Positions 10,761 through 23,474 of a DNA stretch of 64,000 nucleotides are shown here, piece after piece. The notes beneath the pieces are model-generated. The model was not told the origin of the DNA. It did not search any database and was given only the letters and a program-made list of their open reading frames with translations. Numbering within the stretch: the stretch's first letter is position 1; every line of letters begins with the position of its first letter. The translations under genes were made by a program, and so were the position numbers. Origin of the DNA: Ophioceras dolichostomum (Eukaryota; Ascomycota; Sordariomycetes; Magnaporthales; Ophioceraceae); assembly GCA_003049485.1 (NCBI GenBank), contig PYST01000088.1, positions 55,691-119,690 of the forward strand, read 5' to 3'.

Positions 10761-13700
10761 TCAATCATCGTCCTCGTCATCCTCCTCCACATCATACGCA
10801 TCCCTCGCCTTCCTCGCAGCAGCCCTCGGCTTCGCCCGTGATGCGAGCCTCGCCGACGGGGAGGCGGCAGGTTTCGCCTTCGATTTCGCTGCCGAAGCAG
10901 CTGCTGCTGCTGCTGCTCGCCGACCGTTAGTCCTCGAGCCCCCCGCCGCCGCCGCCTTCTTGTGAGACCCCTTGTAGTCCTCATCATCATCATCATCGTT
11001 GTCGTCGTCGTCATCCTCGGCATCGGCCTTATCGCTATCATCCGGCGCCTCCTCCTCCTCCACCTCCATCTTATCTCCCCCTCCCTCGTTATTGTCGTCA
11101 TCATCATCCTCATCCATAGCGTCCGGTTCCGACAGGCTGCTACTATCATCGCCGTCGTCATCCGTCCTCCTGGTAGGCTTCGAAGAAACTCCCGCTCCCT
11201 TTCCCTTAGCCCGGCTGCTGCGCGAACCGGTTGCTGCTGCTCCTGCTACTCGAGCTGCTGCGGCCTCCTCAGCGTCGCTACCGCTGAAGTAGTCCCACTC
11301 GGCCACGCCGTCCTCGAGCATCTCGTTGTCGTCCTCGGACGAGTCGCGCTCCACGTACGACTTGCTCTGCCGCGAGCGGCCGCTGCGGCGGCGGTCGGCG
11401 TCGTTAATGGGCGAGGACGACGAGGGTCTCGGAGCCCTTTCTCTCTTTGTCTTCGAAGAGGATGGCTTGTGCTTTGAAGATGAAGATGACGATGCCTTCT
11501 TGGCGGCACCACCTCCGCCGGATGGCTTGGATGATGACGACGATGCGGTTGCCTTGGGTGGATGTGACGATGACGATGGCTTCGCCGGCGCCTTCACCTT
11601 CTTAGCTTGGTGCTGCGGCTCGGCGCGATCGTCGAACTTGCGCTTCTGTAGTAAACCCCCGCCGGACCAAGAGAGAGGTCGGTTAGCACGATATACGAAG
11701 CTTCAAGGCTAGATAGAATACTAAAGAAAAATCAAAAAAGGAGGTCGACATACCCTTTTACGATCAATCACCTTGATAAGATCGTCCAGCGCCTCATCGA
11801 TACCATCAGGCAAATAGTTCGTCTCGGCAATCTGCTGCGCGGCGTCGTGCGACGGCAGCGAGGCGAACAGGCCGGCCGGCAAGCCGATCCTCTGCGGGTA
11901 GGCCTCGAAGATCCACCCCCGCTTCTCCTGCCACTTGCGCAGCACGGCGAGGGCCAGGTCGCAGTGCGCGTAGAGCGCCTCGCTCTTGGCCGGGTCGATC
12001 GCGTCGCGCGTCTGCTTCGTGCGCTCGGCGTACCGGTAGATCATGCCCAGGTTGGACTCGTTCGCCACGTTGCTGGCGTAGAAGAGCAGGCAGCGCGCGT
12101 GGTCGACCAGGCTCCTCAGGTCGCCCTCGTAGTCCGGGTGGTGCGCCAGCAGCGACAGGAGCCGCGCCATGGTCAGCTCCATGACCTGGGTCTTGGTCTC
12201 CTGGAAGTGGCGGGCGCGGGCGCGGATCCACGTCTCGATGCTGAGCTTGAGCGCCTCGTCGGGCTCGAAGGCCGCGAGGAAGACGATGGTGTAGAACCTC
12301 GGCTTGAGCTTAACCAGCGTGAGGTACTTCTGCAGCTTCTGGATGAAGCCCGCGCGCACGTGAGGGGTGGGGTCCATGGCCACCAGGGCGAGCTTGTTGA
12401 AGTCCGCGTGGTTGAGCACCTCGTCCCTCTGGATGCAGAGCTTCAGCATCGACTGCGCCGCCAACAGACGCAGCCGCCTCCGGAAGTGCCACGGTGATTT
12501 CTTGGTCTTCGTGAGCTCCCCGTCCCGGACGACGAGGACCCGCAGCATCTTCATCGTGGTCTCCGACGTCTGTGACTTCACTTCCTCGCCCTTCAGCGCC
12601 AGCATCCGGTTCACCATTATCTTGAGCGCCAGCAGCTTGGCCTGGCCCTCCTCCTCCAGGTCGGCATCGTCGACCCACTTCGTCGCTTCGCCCTCTTCTT
12701 GATCCTCTTCTTCCGGAGCCTCAGCCCGGGCCACCCGCAGTATTTTCTGGACAGCGAGTTCCAGGATTGGCTCTTCGAAATCCGCCGTTGCCTGGGGCGC
12801 GAGCCGCTCCAGCTGGCTGATGACCGTCAGCTTGTTCAGGAAGTGTGGCGTGCCATAATCCAGACCGTCCATAACCCTGTTCAACAGATTCGTGGCAACA
12901 CCAAGGCTTCGCTCGTCCTTCCTGGCCAGGATAATGTTCACGGCGTACTTGGCCGCCTTTGGAGGCTGTCCGTACAGAGCGTAGCTCTCCATGGCCCTGC
13001 TAAATTCGTCATCGCTGGGGATCTCCTCTGGATATTTAGCTGCGAACGACGAGCATGCTTTCAACGTCTCGACTACCATCAACTCGTTGGGTTTGTCCTC
13101 GGTCGGAGCCTGCTTCTGAAGCTCCTCACACAGAGATCCAATCTGCGTTTTGAGCAACTTTGGGTTCTTCTGCGAGATGCTGTTAAGGATCTCGTGCGCG
13201 ACTGCGGCCAGCCCGCCCTGGTCAGACTTGGAATACTCGAGGAACGTGGACAGATGGCTCTTGTTATACAAGATCTGTCCACAGCGGAACAAGAGCGGTT
13301 GCAGCGTGCCCAAAACGTGGGCGTTATTGCCCGACCAGCGCTTGCTCAGCTCTTTGAAGGCCTTGAGCATCGTCTTGTAGTCCGTCTCGCGGCTGATCAT
13401 GAACTTGACCATCTGGTAACTGCGCCGGTCGTTCGTTTTCGCGAACTTGCTTAGATCGGCCTTGGCCTTGGCCTCGTCGGGGAACAGCTTGGCAAGGTAG
13501 TCAATCGTCTGGGCAACGGCGCCGCTAGCCTTCTTCCCATCCTTGCCTGCTACACCACCATTGAGCGCCTCACACTGCTTCAGCAAGTTGTCGACGACGT
13601 TGGCCAGCATGGGCTGGCGGTTCATGACCGCGAAGAAGGCCAACTTGGCATTGGTCTCCATGGATGCAACCAGAACCATGATTCTGTGCGCTCTGGTAGC

Positions 13701-15695
13701 ATCCGCGTCGATCTGGGCGGAGGACCCGTTCGCGTTCTTGGCCCACTTCTTGGACATGTCTGGGAACGTGAGGGGAACCAGGAACTCAAACAAGACCTGG
13801 TCGATGAGCTGATCGACTTCTCGGTCACTTAGGTATACGGCGTTGAAGATCCTGCTCGTGATGCCATTAAGGGGAGCGACCGCGCCTGGGTTGGAGTCCA
13901 ACTCCCCAGTGGAGAGAGCCCAGAGTTTCGCCAAAAGGCTCATAGCCTCGACTCGGACATGGGCCTTCCGGTCACGACAACGGTCGGCCAGAGCGCTCAG
14001 AACCGACCCCTCCTTCATCACGCCGCCATTCACTGCCAGTTTCGTGAGGACGTCGGAGAGGCTGAAGCACTCGATGGCCTTCACGGCCGCAAGCCGCACC
14101 TTTTCGTCGTTATCGGCCAGCTTCTCCCCCAGCCCGAGAACCAGCACCGACTGTTCGTCCCTACCCAGACCGACACCGCCCGCCGATGTCGCCAACACAT
14201 ATCCCACAGCGGTTACCCAGGCTGCGCGGATGGCCGACGACCGGTCTTTCTTCCTGCTAATGAAGTTCTGGTAGGTATTAGGGTGTGTCTGGGCAAATGA
14301 CTGGGGAGAGAGCGGAGTGCTCAGCACGCTGGCCGAGGATAGAGGATTGGGCATATCAGCCAGCTTCGGCTGGGGATAAGACGATGGGTCTACACTCCGT
14401 AGATGCGGCGGTCCAGCTGCGCCAATCCCCGAGATCATATCCCCAATAGTTTCTGTCGCCAGCTGCCGTAGATGGGCGTTGTCGGCTTCCAACTCCGCGT
14501 CCACCTGTGGGATGACGTTTGCCAGAACATCGGGGCACGCCCTCCACAGCTCCCGCAGCAGCAGATGGGCCTTCCGTAGCTCCCTCAGTTCCGACTCAGA
14601 CGGGGCCAGAGCGTGCTCTCCGTCATCAAAATCGGCAGACACTCCTCTGTGGCCATTGTGCCTCCCGCCCCCTCCCAAATGCGACACATCCATAATGACA
14701 TCGGCAAAGTATTGGGCGACGTAGCGCGCCATCTTGTCGGCACAAGAATTGCACAGTTGTTGGGCCATCAGGTACGCCTCCGGTTCGGTCTTGAGCAGTA
14801 ATGTCGACTGATTCTCGTCCACCTCGGCCCTATCCTTGGCGCCACTGCTCCCGGGAGTGGCGGCCCTGAGAAATTGTGCCATTATTACATCCACCACTTT
14901 TGGCGGCAAGGGTGCGCCTTCGTCCACCAAGCATACGAGGACGTCCAGCATATGTATCTGGATGTTCTGCGATATCGACGCCGAGTTGGGACCGGACACT
15001 GCGTCAAAAAATGTGGAGAAGAGGCGGAGGAGCAGCCCTTCGTTGTTGTCGAGTTCGCTCAACAGGGTGATGCTCTTCGACTCGGCGAGCGAGGCGAGGA
15101 CGTACACGTGCTGTGCGTCATAGGCATTTGACTGATCCTGAAGGTTGGGCAGGATGGAGTTGACGATGAGGTCGAACATGTCCTGGAGGAAAGTAGGTCT
15201 TAGAGTTAGCCCCCATCCAAGTCCAACCAGACTGATCTACACGGGGAACCTGCAGCTGTTGCGACAGACCCTAGAGGGGGCAAAGGGCATGTGAGAAAGT
15301 ACCTTGAGTTGTGCACCCGTGAGCGGCGCGTGGGGAGCGCATATTTTGAGGATGTCGACTAGACAGCACGCCACGTATGCCTTCACGCCCTTGTCTTTGT
15401 GCCCAAGAAGATTGTGCGACACAAGGTCCTTCGCGACTTTGGTCAACGAGACCGTGTCTGCTCCCTGCTCCATCTCCTGCAGCTCCCTGGACAGCGTCTC
15501 GAGGCGCCGGTGAAGCTCTCCTGTCGGAATAGGCCTGCCGGCTTTCCACGTCAATGGCTCGTCAAACTGCAGCGTGACAAGCTCTTCCTCTTCCTCCTGC
15601 TCCTGTTGTTCCTGCGGTTCGTCCTCCACAACAGGCGCTGCCGTCGCCGCAGCCGACTTCGCCCTCGCTGCGGCAGCAGCTCTTCGTGGCGCCAT
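10761..15695 (-). CDS. pds5: Sister-chromatid cohesion regulator Pds5 (BimD/Spo76 family)
   Basis: Large HEAT-repeat protein that binds cohesin and regulates its maintenance and release on chromosomes. Three exons fit in phase: 15695-15303, 15182-11754 and 11645-10761, giving 1568 aa. The N-terminal part has the family segment GHKDKGVKAYVACCLVDILK followed by CAPHAPLTGAQLK, which splices directly to DMFDLIVNSILPNLQD. The long second exon is alpha-helical HEAT sequence, including a KVRLAAVKAIECFS repeat. The last exon encodes a low-complexity tail: Ser/Lys-rich with KRKF and KTKRE basic patches, then long Asp/Glu runs with interspersed Lys/Arg, ending DVEEDDEDDD; fungal BimD proteins have such charged tails. 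A short Ala-rich basic stretch (MAPRRAAAAARAKS) begins the protein. The family is clear from order and length; S. cerevisiae Pds5 is shorter (about 1280 aa). Confidence 0.9.
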
Positions 15696-18432
15696 GGTTA
15701 AAGATTATCGGGAGGAGGTCCTCGTCTCTTTTGTCTCTTTTCCGAATTGATATGGTTGCCAACGACGGAGAGTTCGCGGCAGCGAAAAAAAAGAGCGGGG
15801 GAGCTACGATCGGCGCAAATAAAAAGGGAACGCGCTCGTTCGAATGAGAAGGGATGGTGACGACGTTCGGCCAATCACGGGAAAGACTGGCCGGTCGTCA
15901 TCCAGGTCACCAAAGTCCAGTGGAAAGTCAATTTTCGGGCACAAGCGATTGCACAAGCGAGCAGCCTGGCGAATGTGCGGATGAATTCGCAGGAGACGAC
16001 TTGAGGTGGGAGGGACAAATGTGCTGGACGATGGCACTTTGTGTATTTTGGGTCTGGGGTGCTCGGCTGGTTTACGCGACTGGGGTCAGCTCTTCGGTGA
16101 TTAGCTGATTAACATCCGGCGGCTTTGATCCGCAAAACGGAATGCTTTCGCGGTCGCGTAAATTCAGTTCTGATAGGATGTCCCAAATACAACAGAGATG
16201 CCGTAACCCACTCTGATTACACTGTGCTGCTCCGACTTTTAAGTACTTCTACCTTTTCCGTGGGGACCCTCTTTCTCCTTTGGCTTGACGACCTCTAGCC
16301 AAGAGCCGCATAACGTCGAAAACAACAACGACAACGAGGACAGCGGCGACGACAGCCTGATCTATCAGGACAATTGCTTTCCTCGCCGTTTTCACGCTCC
16401 AGCTGGATTCGACAAGCTATTTTATTCGGATGAAATTAGCTGCGCTGCAATCACGAATCCCATGGCGAGAATATCTTTACACTACCTACTCACTCTCGCG
16501 TCCCTTACAAGGCTGGCTCTAGCCCCCTAAATATCCAGAATATGATCATGAAGACCGAAGCAATGGTTACAAGTGTGACAGAGGAATATCCAGATACCAC
16601 CGGGCGCAAAGACTACCCAGTACTGCCGTAGCCAGTTATCATGTCGTTCTTCCTCCAAGCCGGAGTGGTTCGCCACGCCCCTTAAGAGGGACCACCCTTT
16701 CCCCCCCATCCCCATGGCCCCATGCGCCGTCCAGTTCTTCCTTGTCCTCAAATACGATTTTTCTTTGCTTGCCTTCCTCGGAGGTCGCGCATACAGCTAA
16801 TGGTCCCGCGCCAAATCCCCCGTGCTTTCCTTACCAAACGGTTGACAATTTGAACGACACGTTCCTCGGTGTTTCATGACGAGGTACCAGCTGGCTGGCT
16901 AGCCGGGCCCGTTGAAGGTTTCATGGGCCGAGCTTTGTACGGCTTTCGCACTCTGGGGAACGTGATGCGAGCTCGTATATCTGTCCAACTTTACTTCTTT
17001 CATTTTGTCTTTGGGGAATGGGCACATCGGCTGCTACGATGTAAGCTGGACGGGAGAGCAGCTGTCCGATTGGAGAAACGATGCTTCAGTGAAGCGAGAA
17101 GCCAGCGAGAAGCCAGTCGAAGAGCACTCCCTCAAAAGTGGTAGTGCCCTTCGCAGGTCGGGTATTTGATAACTTGTCGAGGAGAGCTTTTCCGGGTTGC
17201 CGGCCACCTATGTCTATTTCTTCGAGGACTTCCTCGAGCATACCCTAGCGTCACGGCAATACATCTCACGGTCTTTAGGATACCAGATATTCCCCGTCTA
17301 GAGCATCACCCTGTCTCATGATCCTCGTGTTGCCCATTAGTGTCCCTCGCCCCGGTTGGCCGTTCCATCTGGTTCCATTTGGTCTACCGGCCAGTCGTGC
17401 AAGATACCTGCTCTCAAGGTATTTACGGTAGATATTGACCGGAATTACGAGGAGACGGCCTCGTTGGGGTGGAAGCTCCTTCGCTCTTTCCACTTGGGGA
17501 AACTTGGGACGAGGTTGCGACGGGAAACAAATGAGGAAAATAAATTTGGGATCGGTCTAGTGATCCCAGACGCGGTCGTTGACGTGACCGCGTTCGCTGT
17601 CCAATATCAACATCCACTCGCTCACTCCTTCCTTTCCTTCCCAATGTACACCAAGCGGCCAATTCCAACCAGGATACAATCTCGTATCTGTCCTTTCTTC
17701 CCTCGTTCGGTCGCATCTTTAGCGGTAGGTTACTCACATACTATTCCCACACTTCTCCTCATCAGGTCTGTTTCCTCCGCCATCCTCTTCCCTTGGACTT
17801 GCAATCTCCAGCTGCTGCCCGGCAACACGTCAAACATCTCGGCCTGTCGCGTCACACGTCCTTGGTCACCTCAAAAATTTACATCCGTCCCTCGAACCTT
17901 TCCCCCGCCACTCATTTCACAATCCTCTCCTTCGAGTCGACCGAGACTATCCAGTACAGCGTGGGACAGAACGGCGGCATCTCTGTCGTTCCTGCCCCTT
18001 GTCATTAGCCGTGGTGATACCGAAGGTCCTCCGCCTTCAGTCTCGCCTCGCCTTACCCTCTCTCTCTCTCGGTCTGCCATCGCCGTCTTTCCGTCCCTCG
18101 CCGCATATTTTTCTTTCCACCCTTCCCTTTTCATCACCTTTCTCCTTTTTCACTTCACATTCGTTCATTATCAGTGAGGAGGATTATTTTTGGGGGAGCA
18201 GCTTGATTCCAACCTGCTTGACCGAAATCATCCCACGGAATCATCGCGATATCCGGCCTCACTCGTTCTTTCCGTCATTCACTGACCACGTCCGCCATTC
18301 GTATCAATACGTCCATTCTTTTCGAGAACTCTGCCTCTAATCGTCGCCAGTTCATTGCAACCAGTCATTCGTTCTAGATTACAGCTCTAAACCCCGTCTC
18401 GACTCTGAGGACAATATCACCCATCAGCAACA
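15696..18432. promoter_or_regulatory. Long divergent intergenic region, pds5 / surface protein
   Basis: This 2.7-kb interval separates two start codons and should hold both promoters. No open frame here has a recognisable domain. The stretch from about 17990 to 18330 is strongly C/T-rich on the + strand and runs up to the start of the next gene, as expected for a fungal promoter or 5' leader. Confidence 0.45.
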
Positions 18433-19698
18433 ATGGCGAATATGAATGAGAAGAGCGAGGCCTCAATGGCCAAAGCTAGTAGCGACGAGCTCCCCGCTCC
18501 CTCAACGGGCAACGGCGCGAGACGCCGCGACGGTGCGAAATGGAGCACTTCGCGGCCTTTCTGGCTGGCCGCGGGCATTCTTTGCATTGTCCTGACTGGC
18601 CTCACGATCCTGGTGGGAGTCAACATGATCGAGGGTGAGTGTTGTCTCGCACCCCACAATCTCTTGAGGGACGACAGTGGTCTGATTTGTTGTTCGTGAA
18701 GACAATCTGAAATACAACACGCTCGTTGATAAATACAATGCCTTGGTCCTCAATGCGAACGGCCCCATCCAGGGCCTTGGCCCACGGGATCTCCTTCACC
18801 AGGAGCCCGAGGACCGCCTGTCCACGACCACCGTCGAAACCACGACGACTGCCACCATCGTGGTGCCTGTCACTGTTGAAGCCAGTGCGGCCGAGTCATT
18901 CGTCGAGTGAGTACCTATTCTGACACAACTTCAGGCCGAGATCGACGACATACTGATGCGCTGACCCTTTTGTTTAGGACCACCACGGTGACCGACGAAA
19001 TCACCTCAACCATATCCCTCGTGCCCGGCGCTCAGACCATCCCGCCCACCTTCGACTCCACGGTTACGGTCACCACCCTCATCCCCACGGACACCGAGCT
19101 GGCCAGCGCGCTCCCCATCTCGGACACGCCCTGTGACTGCGTCATCGTCACCGAGACGCTGACGCTGCACAACAGCCCTCTGGCGGGCTACCCCGCTGGG
19201 CCCGGATCCGAGCAGCAGCTCTCCACCGTCGAACTCACGACCGTGTTCACGACGCGCAGCGAGACCGTCACCGCGGAGTCGACCACGACCGCCACGATCG
19301 ACGAGTCCGAGCAGACCACCAGCGACGCCGCGCCCGTCGGCGGCTCCTCTGCTCTCAGCAGCGAGTCGACCACGCACGTCCAGATGCTGACGCGCACCCA
19401 CACCGAGTCCCGCACCGTGTTCGAGACGACCTTCCTGGGCACCGGCGCACTCCCGCCGCTGTCTGCTGCCACTTCGGCCCTCCAGACCGCCGCGCCGTTC
19501 CGCAACGTCACCACCACGACCGTCACGGGCTTCGCCACCGGCAGCTTCCGGCCCACGCCCACCCCCCTGGCGACGCCTATCATGTCTGGCGGCAGCCCGT
19601 CGAGGCCGCGGCCCAAGGGCGACAATGGCAATAGTGGTGGCACTACCTACTGCATCGTCATGCTGGTCGCCGCCATGGCGCCGCTCGTGCTCTTCTAA
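18433..19698 (+). CDS. Ser/Thr-rich surface protein with N-terminal membrane anchor and GPI-like C-terminus
   Basis: I do not recognise a named family. Three exons fit in phase: 18433-18634, 18702-18906 and 18978-19698, giving 375 aa. A charged cytosolic N-terminus of about 38 residues precedes one strong hydrophobic segment (FWLAAGILCIVLTGLTILVG, about residues 42-61). After it comes NMIEDNLKYNTLVDKYNAL, a short helical stretch, then about 270 residues dominated by Thr, Ser, Val and Pro (TTTVETTTTATIVVPVTV and similar), which should be heavily O-glycosylated. A CDC pair occurs in SDTPCDCVIVTETL. The C-terminus is small-residue-rich (GDNGNSGGTT) and then hydrophobic (YCIVMLVAAMAPLVLF) with no charged tail, as in GPI-anchor signals. 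Inferred: a plasma-membrane or cell-wall protein tethered at one or both ends. Confidence 0.72.
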
Positions 19699-21199
19699 TT
19701 GCGGCCCCCGAGAATGTCGCCTCTGCAACAAGCCCCAGAACCTCGAGAACCCCCAGCCTACCAGAAGTCGGTCGAAGTCAGTGCGGTTGATGAGTTGAGT
19801 TGAACACTGCTGCTGGGTGGGCGAAGAGCGACGAAGAGCGAAAGAGACAAGGTTGTGTAGCTGATGGTTCGCGGATATAATACTGTCTCTTACTCATTGT
19901 CTATCCTTCTGCCAGCAGTCTTGCCTTCTTTCCCGAAGTCTCAACCAGCCTCGTCGTCTCTATCTGACTAGGGATGGCAGCCAGGCAAGCACCGCCCGCA
20001 CTGTTTTGTTTTTTCTCGTTTTGCTGTGCGTTGGGATACTCATCTGGGCAACACCTAGCTCTCCCACTTAATCCGGATCTTTTCCTATCGATGTTTCCCT
20101 TCTTTCCCCCTTTTCTCCCATTCACTCCATAGTTCGATACCCGCAATATTCCCCAATTTCCTTTACAGTGCGTCTTGGGTTTTGGTGGAGGGCGAACGCT
20201 TGGATTTGAGACACAGGCAACGATTCCGGTTACCGAGAGAAAGAAGAGGGCATGAAGAGAGGTAAATCCGGACGAGCAAATTTCGCAGTCATCATCGGTG
20301 GTTTGTCTACTACAGCCCATGGAAACAGGGCCGCCGCCCTTCGCTTCTTGTGTAGATTTCTCCTTTCATTCTCGCGTTGTTCATCTCTCGTAACACTTTA
20401 ATAATCTTTTTCTTCGAGAGAGTTCATTCAGATCAGGCTCTGGCCACATGTCATGGGACATGTCATGGGAAAACGGGAAACCATAATGGGACAAAAAAAG
20501 GGGGCGGGTGGCATCGGTGCATTTCCTTGACTTAGACGAAATTGACGAGGTTAAAACCAACCAAAATCTCCCGATCTGCGAGCCGTATGATATGGGTACC
20601 TAGGTAGTTTCCTCTACGAAACCAGCCAGCACCCCGTGCAATCGACACAGATGGGTCCGATGGTACACGGTCACCGAACCACGGCTACACGCAACGGGAT
20701 ATCTGCCTCCCACGGTGCACCTCATCGTACATCCATACCATCAACTTCCGGCCAGAGCAGTCACTCGGGCAAAACGGGCACACACAAGTGCTCCCCGTCG
20801 CCTCCAAGTTAGGTGCTGCCCAATGAAACTGTATCACTGCAAACAAAAGGCCAAAAAAGAGAAAAGAGAAAAAGAAAGGAGAAAAAGAAAAGAGAAGTTC
20901 TTTTAGAGGTACCTACGAGCAGAGCAGGTGACGAAGCCATGTCATATCATATCCAACTCCTACCTGTCAAGACCAAAAATAGAAAGTCCTAGCACACAAA
21001 CACACAAACGCCCTACAGCCTAGGTACCTACCTACCCAGCTGGTCGCCACCATTCGGGTACCAAGGGCCTGGCTGGTATTGGTTTTCCCACTCAAGCTTT
21101 CACACAACAAAAACGCCTGCTACAAAATACCCAAATAGTAAGAGATAGAAAAGAAAAAGAAAAAAATGAAGAGAGACCGTTGGAATACCATCATCATCA
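19699..21199. other. Convergent intergenic region
   Basis: The region lies between the 3' ends of the surface-protein gene and the capping-enzyme gene. No gene is supported. It holds a purine tract of AAAGAGAAAAGA type (about 20847-20898), and two clear CCTAGGTACCTA-type motifs at about 20595-20608 and 21018-21037. Confidence 0.5.
20847..20898. repeat. Purine-rich low-complexity tract
   Basis: An A/G run built from irregular AAAAGAGAAAAAG units in non-coding DNA, without a strict repeat period. Function unknown. Confidence 0.7.
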
Positions 21200-22627
21200 T
21201 CAAGCCCTCCTCTGCGACACTCCTCCCTGCCCCCCACCACCCTGCTGTCCTCCTCCTCCCCCCTGAGGCTGCGCCGCCGCCCTCGCCTTCCAGCTATCCC
21301 TAATGCTCCCCGCGGCCTCCAGCAGGTCCTCCTGCGACACGCCGTTCTCTATGCTCTCCATCACGCTCTTGACCGTGCTCATGTGGTTCGCGTCGGCCTT
21401 GTCGTCCCTGAACCTGTGCAGCCTCCACCTGCCCTGGTCGTCCAGCCCGCACTCGATCACGCGGTCCACGAGCGGGTCCCCCAGCCCCTTCAGGGTCTCC
21501 CACTCCTCGGCCGAGATGTACAGCTCTGCCACCCGCTCAGCCGGCCTGTTCGCCCCCCTGGAGCCGTACAGGTCCGCCAGCGGGACGGCGTCGTAGTCGA
21601 CGTAGGGGCCATCCTCCGCCGCGCCGTCCGAGTCGTCGTACCCCTCATCTCCAGGATGCACCATGGGGAACCGCAGCCCGAGCCGGAAATCGATCGTGTT
21701 CTCGTTCGCGGGCTTCCACTTCAGGATGTGCTGGTCCGTGCCGAAGCAGTAAGGGGTGTTCCGGCACGTGAAGATCAGCCCGTCGTTGCCGTGCTGCAGT
21801 TTGGGCAGGATCTCGTAGAACATCTTCTCCAGGCCGTAGCTGAGCTGCATCTCCTTCATCTCCACCAAGAAGACCTGGAACTCGAGCTCCTCCGGGTACT
21901 GGCCCAGCAGCTCGCGGTACGGCTTGAACACCTTCTCCTTGAAGTACGCCAGGCGCTTGTCGAGCGTGCGCTCCATCAGCGGCATGCCGTCGAGGACCAG
22001 GCAATCGAAGACGAGGAACTTCGGCTCCATCTTGCCGCCGCCGATGTCGTCCACGACGAGCTCGCCGTCGATGATGGTGTCCTTGTGGAAGAGCATGTGG
22101 TCCTCGGGCGGCGGGAAGTGGAGGCCTTGCTTCTTGATGTGCCAGAACTGGTTCTTTCGGTCGATCAGGTACTGGCATTCTTGGCCCTCGTCGTTCACCG
22201 TCAGCCAGAGGAGGTATCGCACTCCATCTGACTTCTCGCAGACATAGTAGCTAGACATAACCAAAAGCGCGCTTGTTAGCTTGGTGGTGGTGGGCTTTTG
22301 TGCAAGACTACTACTATACTACTACCCCTGCCAAGAATCGATGGGTAAAGAAAAAAGGTCAACTAACTCTTGCGATCGCAGCTGGCTGAAATGCTCGCGC
22401 TGGAAGCTGACGGGCTGCGCGCCGGGGAATCCGCCCACGCGCCGGCCCAGGAGATGCTGCACCTCCTTGCGCAGCGCGTGTATGTCGCGGCTGTCGTCGC
22501 GGACGTGCGGCCTGTTGGGGCCGTAGTACTTAACCGGCCACTCAACGTTCTGGCCGGGCTCGTGGATGCTGTCGATCCTGTGCACCTCTGGAGGCGGTTG
22601 GTCGTCCGCCATTGTGACGTCGGGCAT
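21200..22627 (-). CDS. ceg1: mRNA guanylyltransferase (mRNA-capping enzyme subunit alpha)
   Basis: Nuclear enzyme that transfers GMP from GTP to the 5' diphosphate end of nascent pre-mRNA, guided by the phosphorylated Pol II tail; fungi use a separate triphosphatase. Two exons fit in phase: 22627-22368 and 22250-21200, giving 436 aa. The covalent nucleotidyltransferase motifs are all visible in order: motif I EKSDGVRYL with the GMP-accepting Lys (about residue 93, rebuilt across the splice as DYYVCEKSDG), motif III TIIDGELVVDD, motif IIIa FLVFDCLVLDG, motif IV GNDGLIFTCR and motif V ILKWKPANENTIDF. An OB-fold region follows with RWRLHRFRDDKADANH. The C-terminus is a Gly/Gln-rich tail (QPQGGGGGQQGGGGQGG). 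An in-frame ATG at 22612 (MADDQPPPE) is an equally plausible start, giving 431 aa. Confidence 0.93.
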
Positions 22628-23474
22628 AACCAGCGGCCCTCAGAATCACAGGCAAAAATAGGTATTGAATTCGCGACAGAAACGTGAAGGAGATGGGGGC
22701 AGACGAACACGGATGGAATGCGGGCGTTGTGTAGATCAAGGCAAGGTATGGGAGCTTTTATCTTATCGCGACCTTAGTGTAGTTGGTGGATACCTGGCTC
22801 ACCGAATGATCCGGCGGGGTCCGGCAGCTAAGAACAATTATCAATAGGTAGGATGGCGACGAAAAACGACTGACCGGTGATCAATTGTGAAGAATGATTT
22901 TCTCTACTTCTGATCCCAACCTACGACGTGGAAAGAAAGGCTTCAAGGTTGAGTTTTGCACGTGACCGGAGCAGATGAGAGCTCACCTTTCCCACCAACA
23001 ACGACCTGGCGAGAGACGATCAGGAGCTGAATTTGAGCCGTGCAATATGGGAGAGCCTTTCGCGATATCAATTCTGAGGCACTCGCAGATCCGGTGATTT
23101 AGATCTGGTAGTAGAATGAGAAACCTGAACGCCAGACAGACGAGCACGCACGCACGCCATCATATCATACCGAAACGTGTCGCATTGAGGCACTGTCTCT
23201 ATGTAGGTTGGCTGGGTCCTCCGGAGCGGGCCGCCGACTTCAGTTCAGCGGATGAAACAGCCAAACCGTAACGATGGTTGAGAATAATTATTCGCGCCGA
23301 AGGCAGTAAGCAGGTACTCGTGATATGATGCAGGTGCCAGGCCCAGGCCCGCCAATAAGGTCCTGTAGACTCCCCTCTTCCATCTCTTTGACGCATGCCA
23401 CAACGGCATTCGTTCATTACAGCCACGGGACGGGGGCGGCCAGTCCATTATCGATTGATTTTCCTTGAGTCATA
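22628..23474. other. Intergenic, capping-enzyme promoter and snx41 3' region
   Basis: Both flanking genes lie on the minus strand, so the left part should be the promoter and leader of the capping-enzyme gene and the right part the snx41 3' untranslated region. I see no gene and no notable repeat. Confidence 0.5.

Noticed and set aside
17356..18177. 273-codon + strand open frame upstream of the surface-protein gene
   Set aside because: Lies in C/T-rich promoter-like sequence and is Ser/Pro/Leu-rich by composition; no domain.
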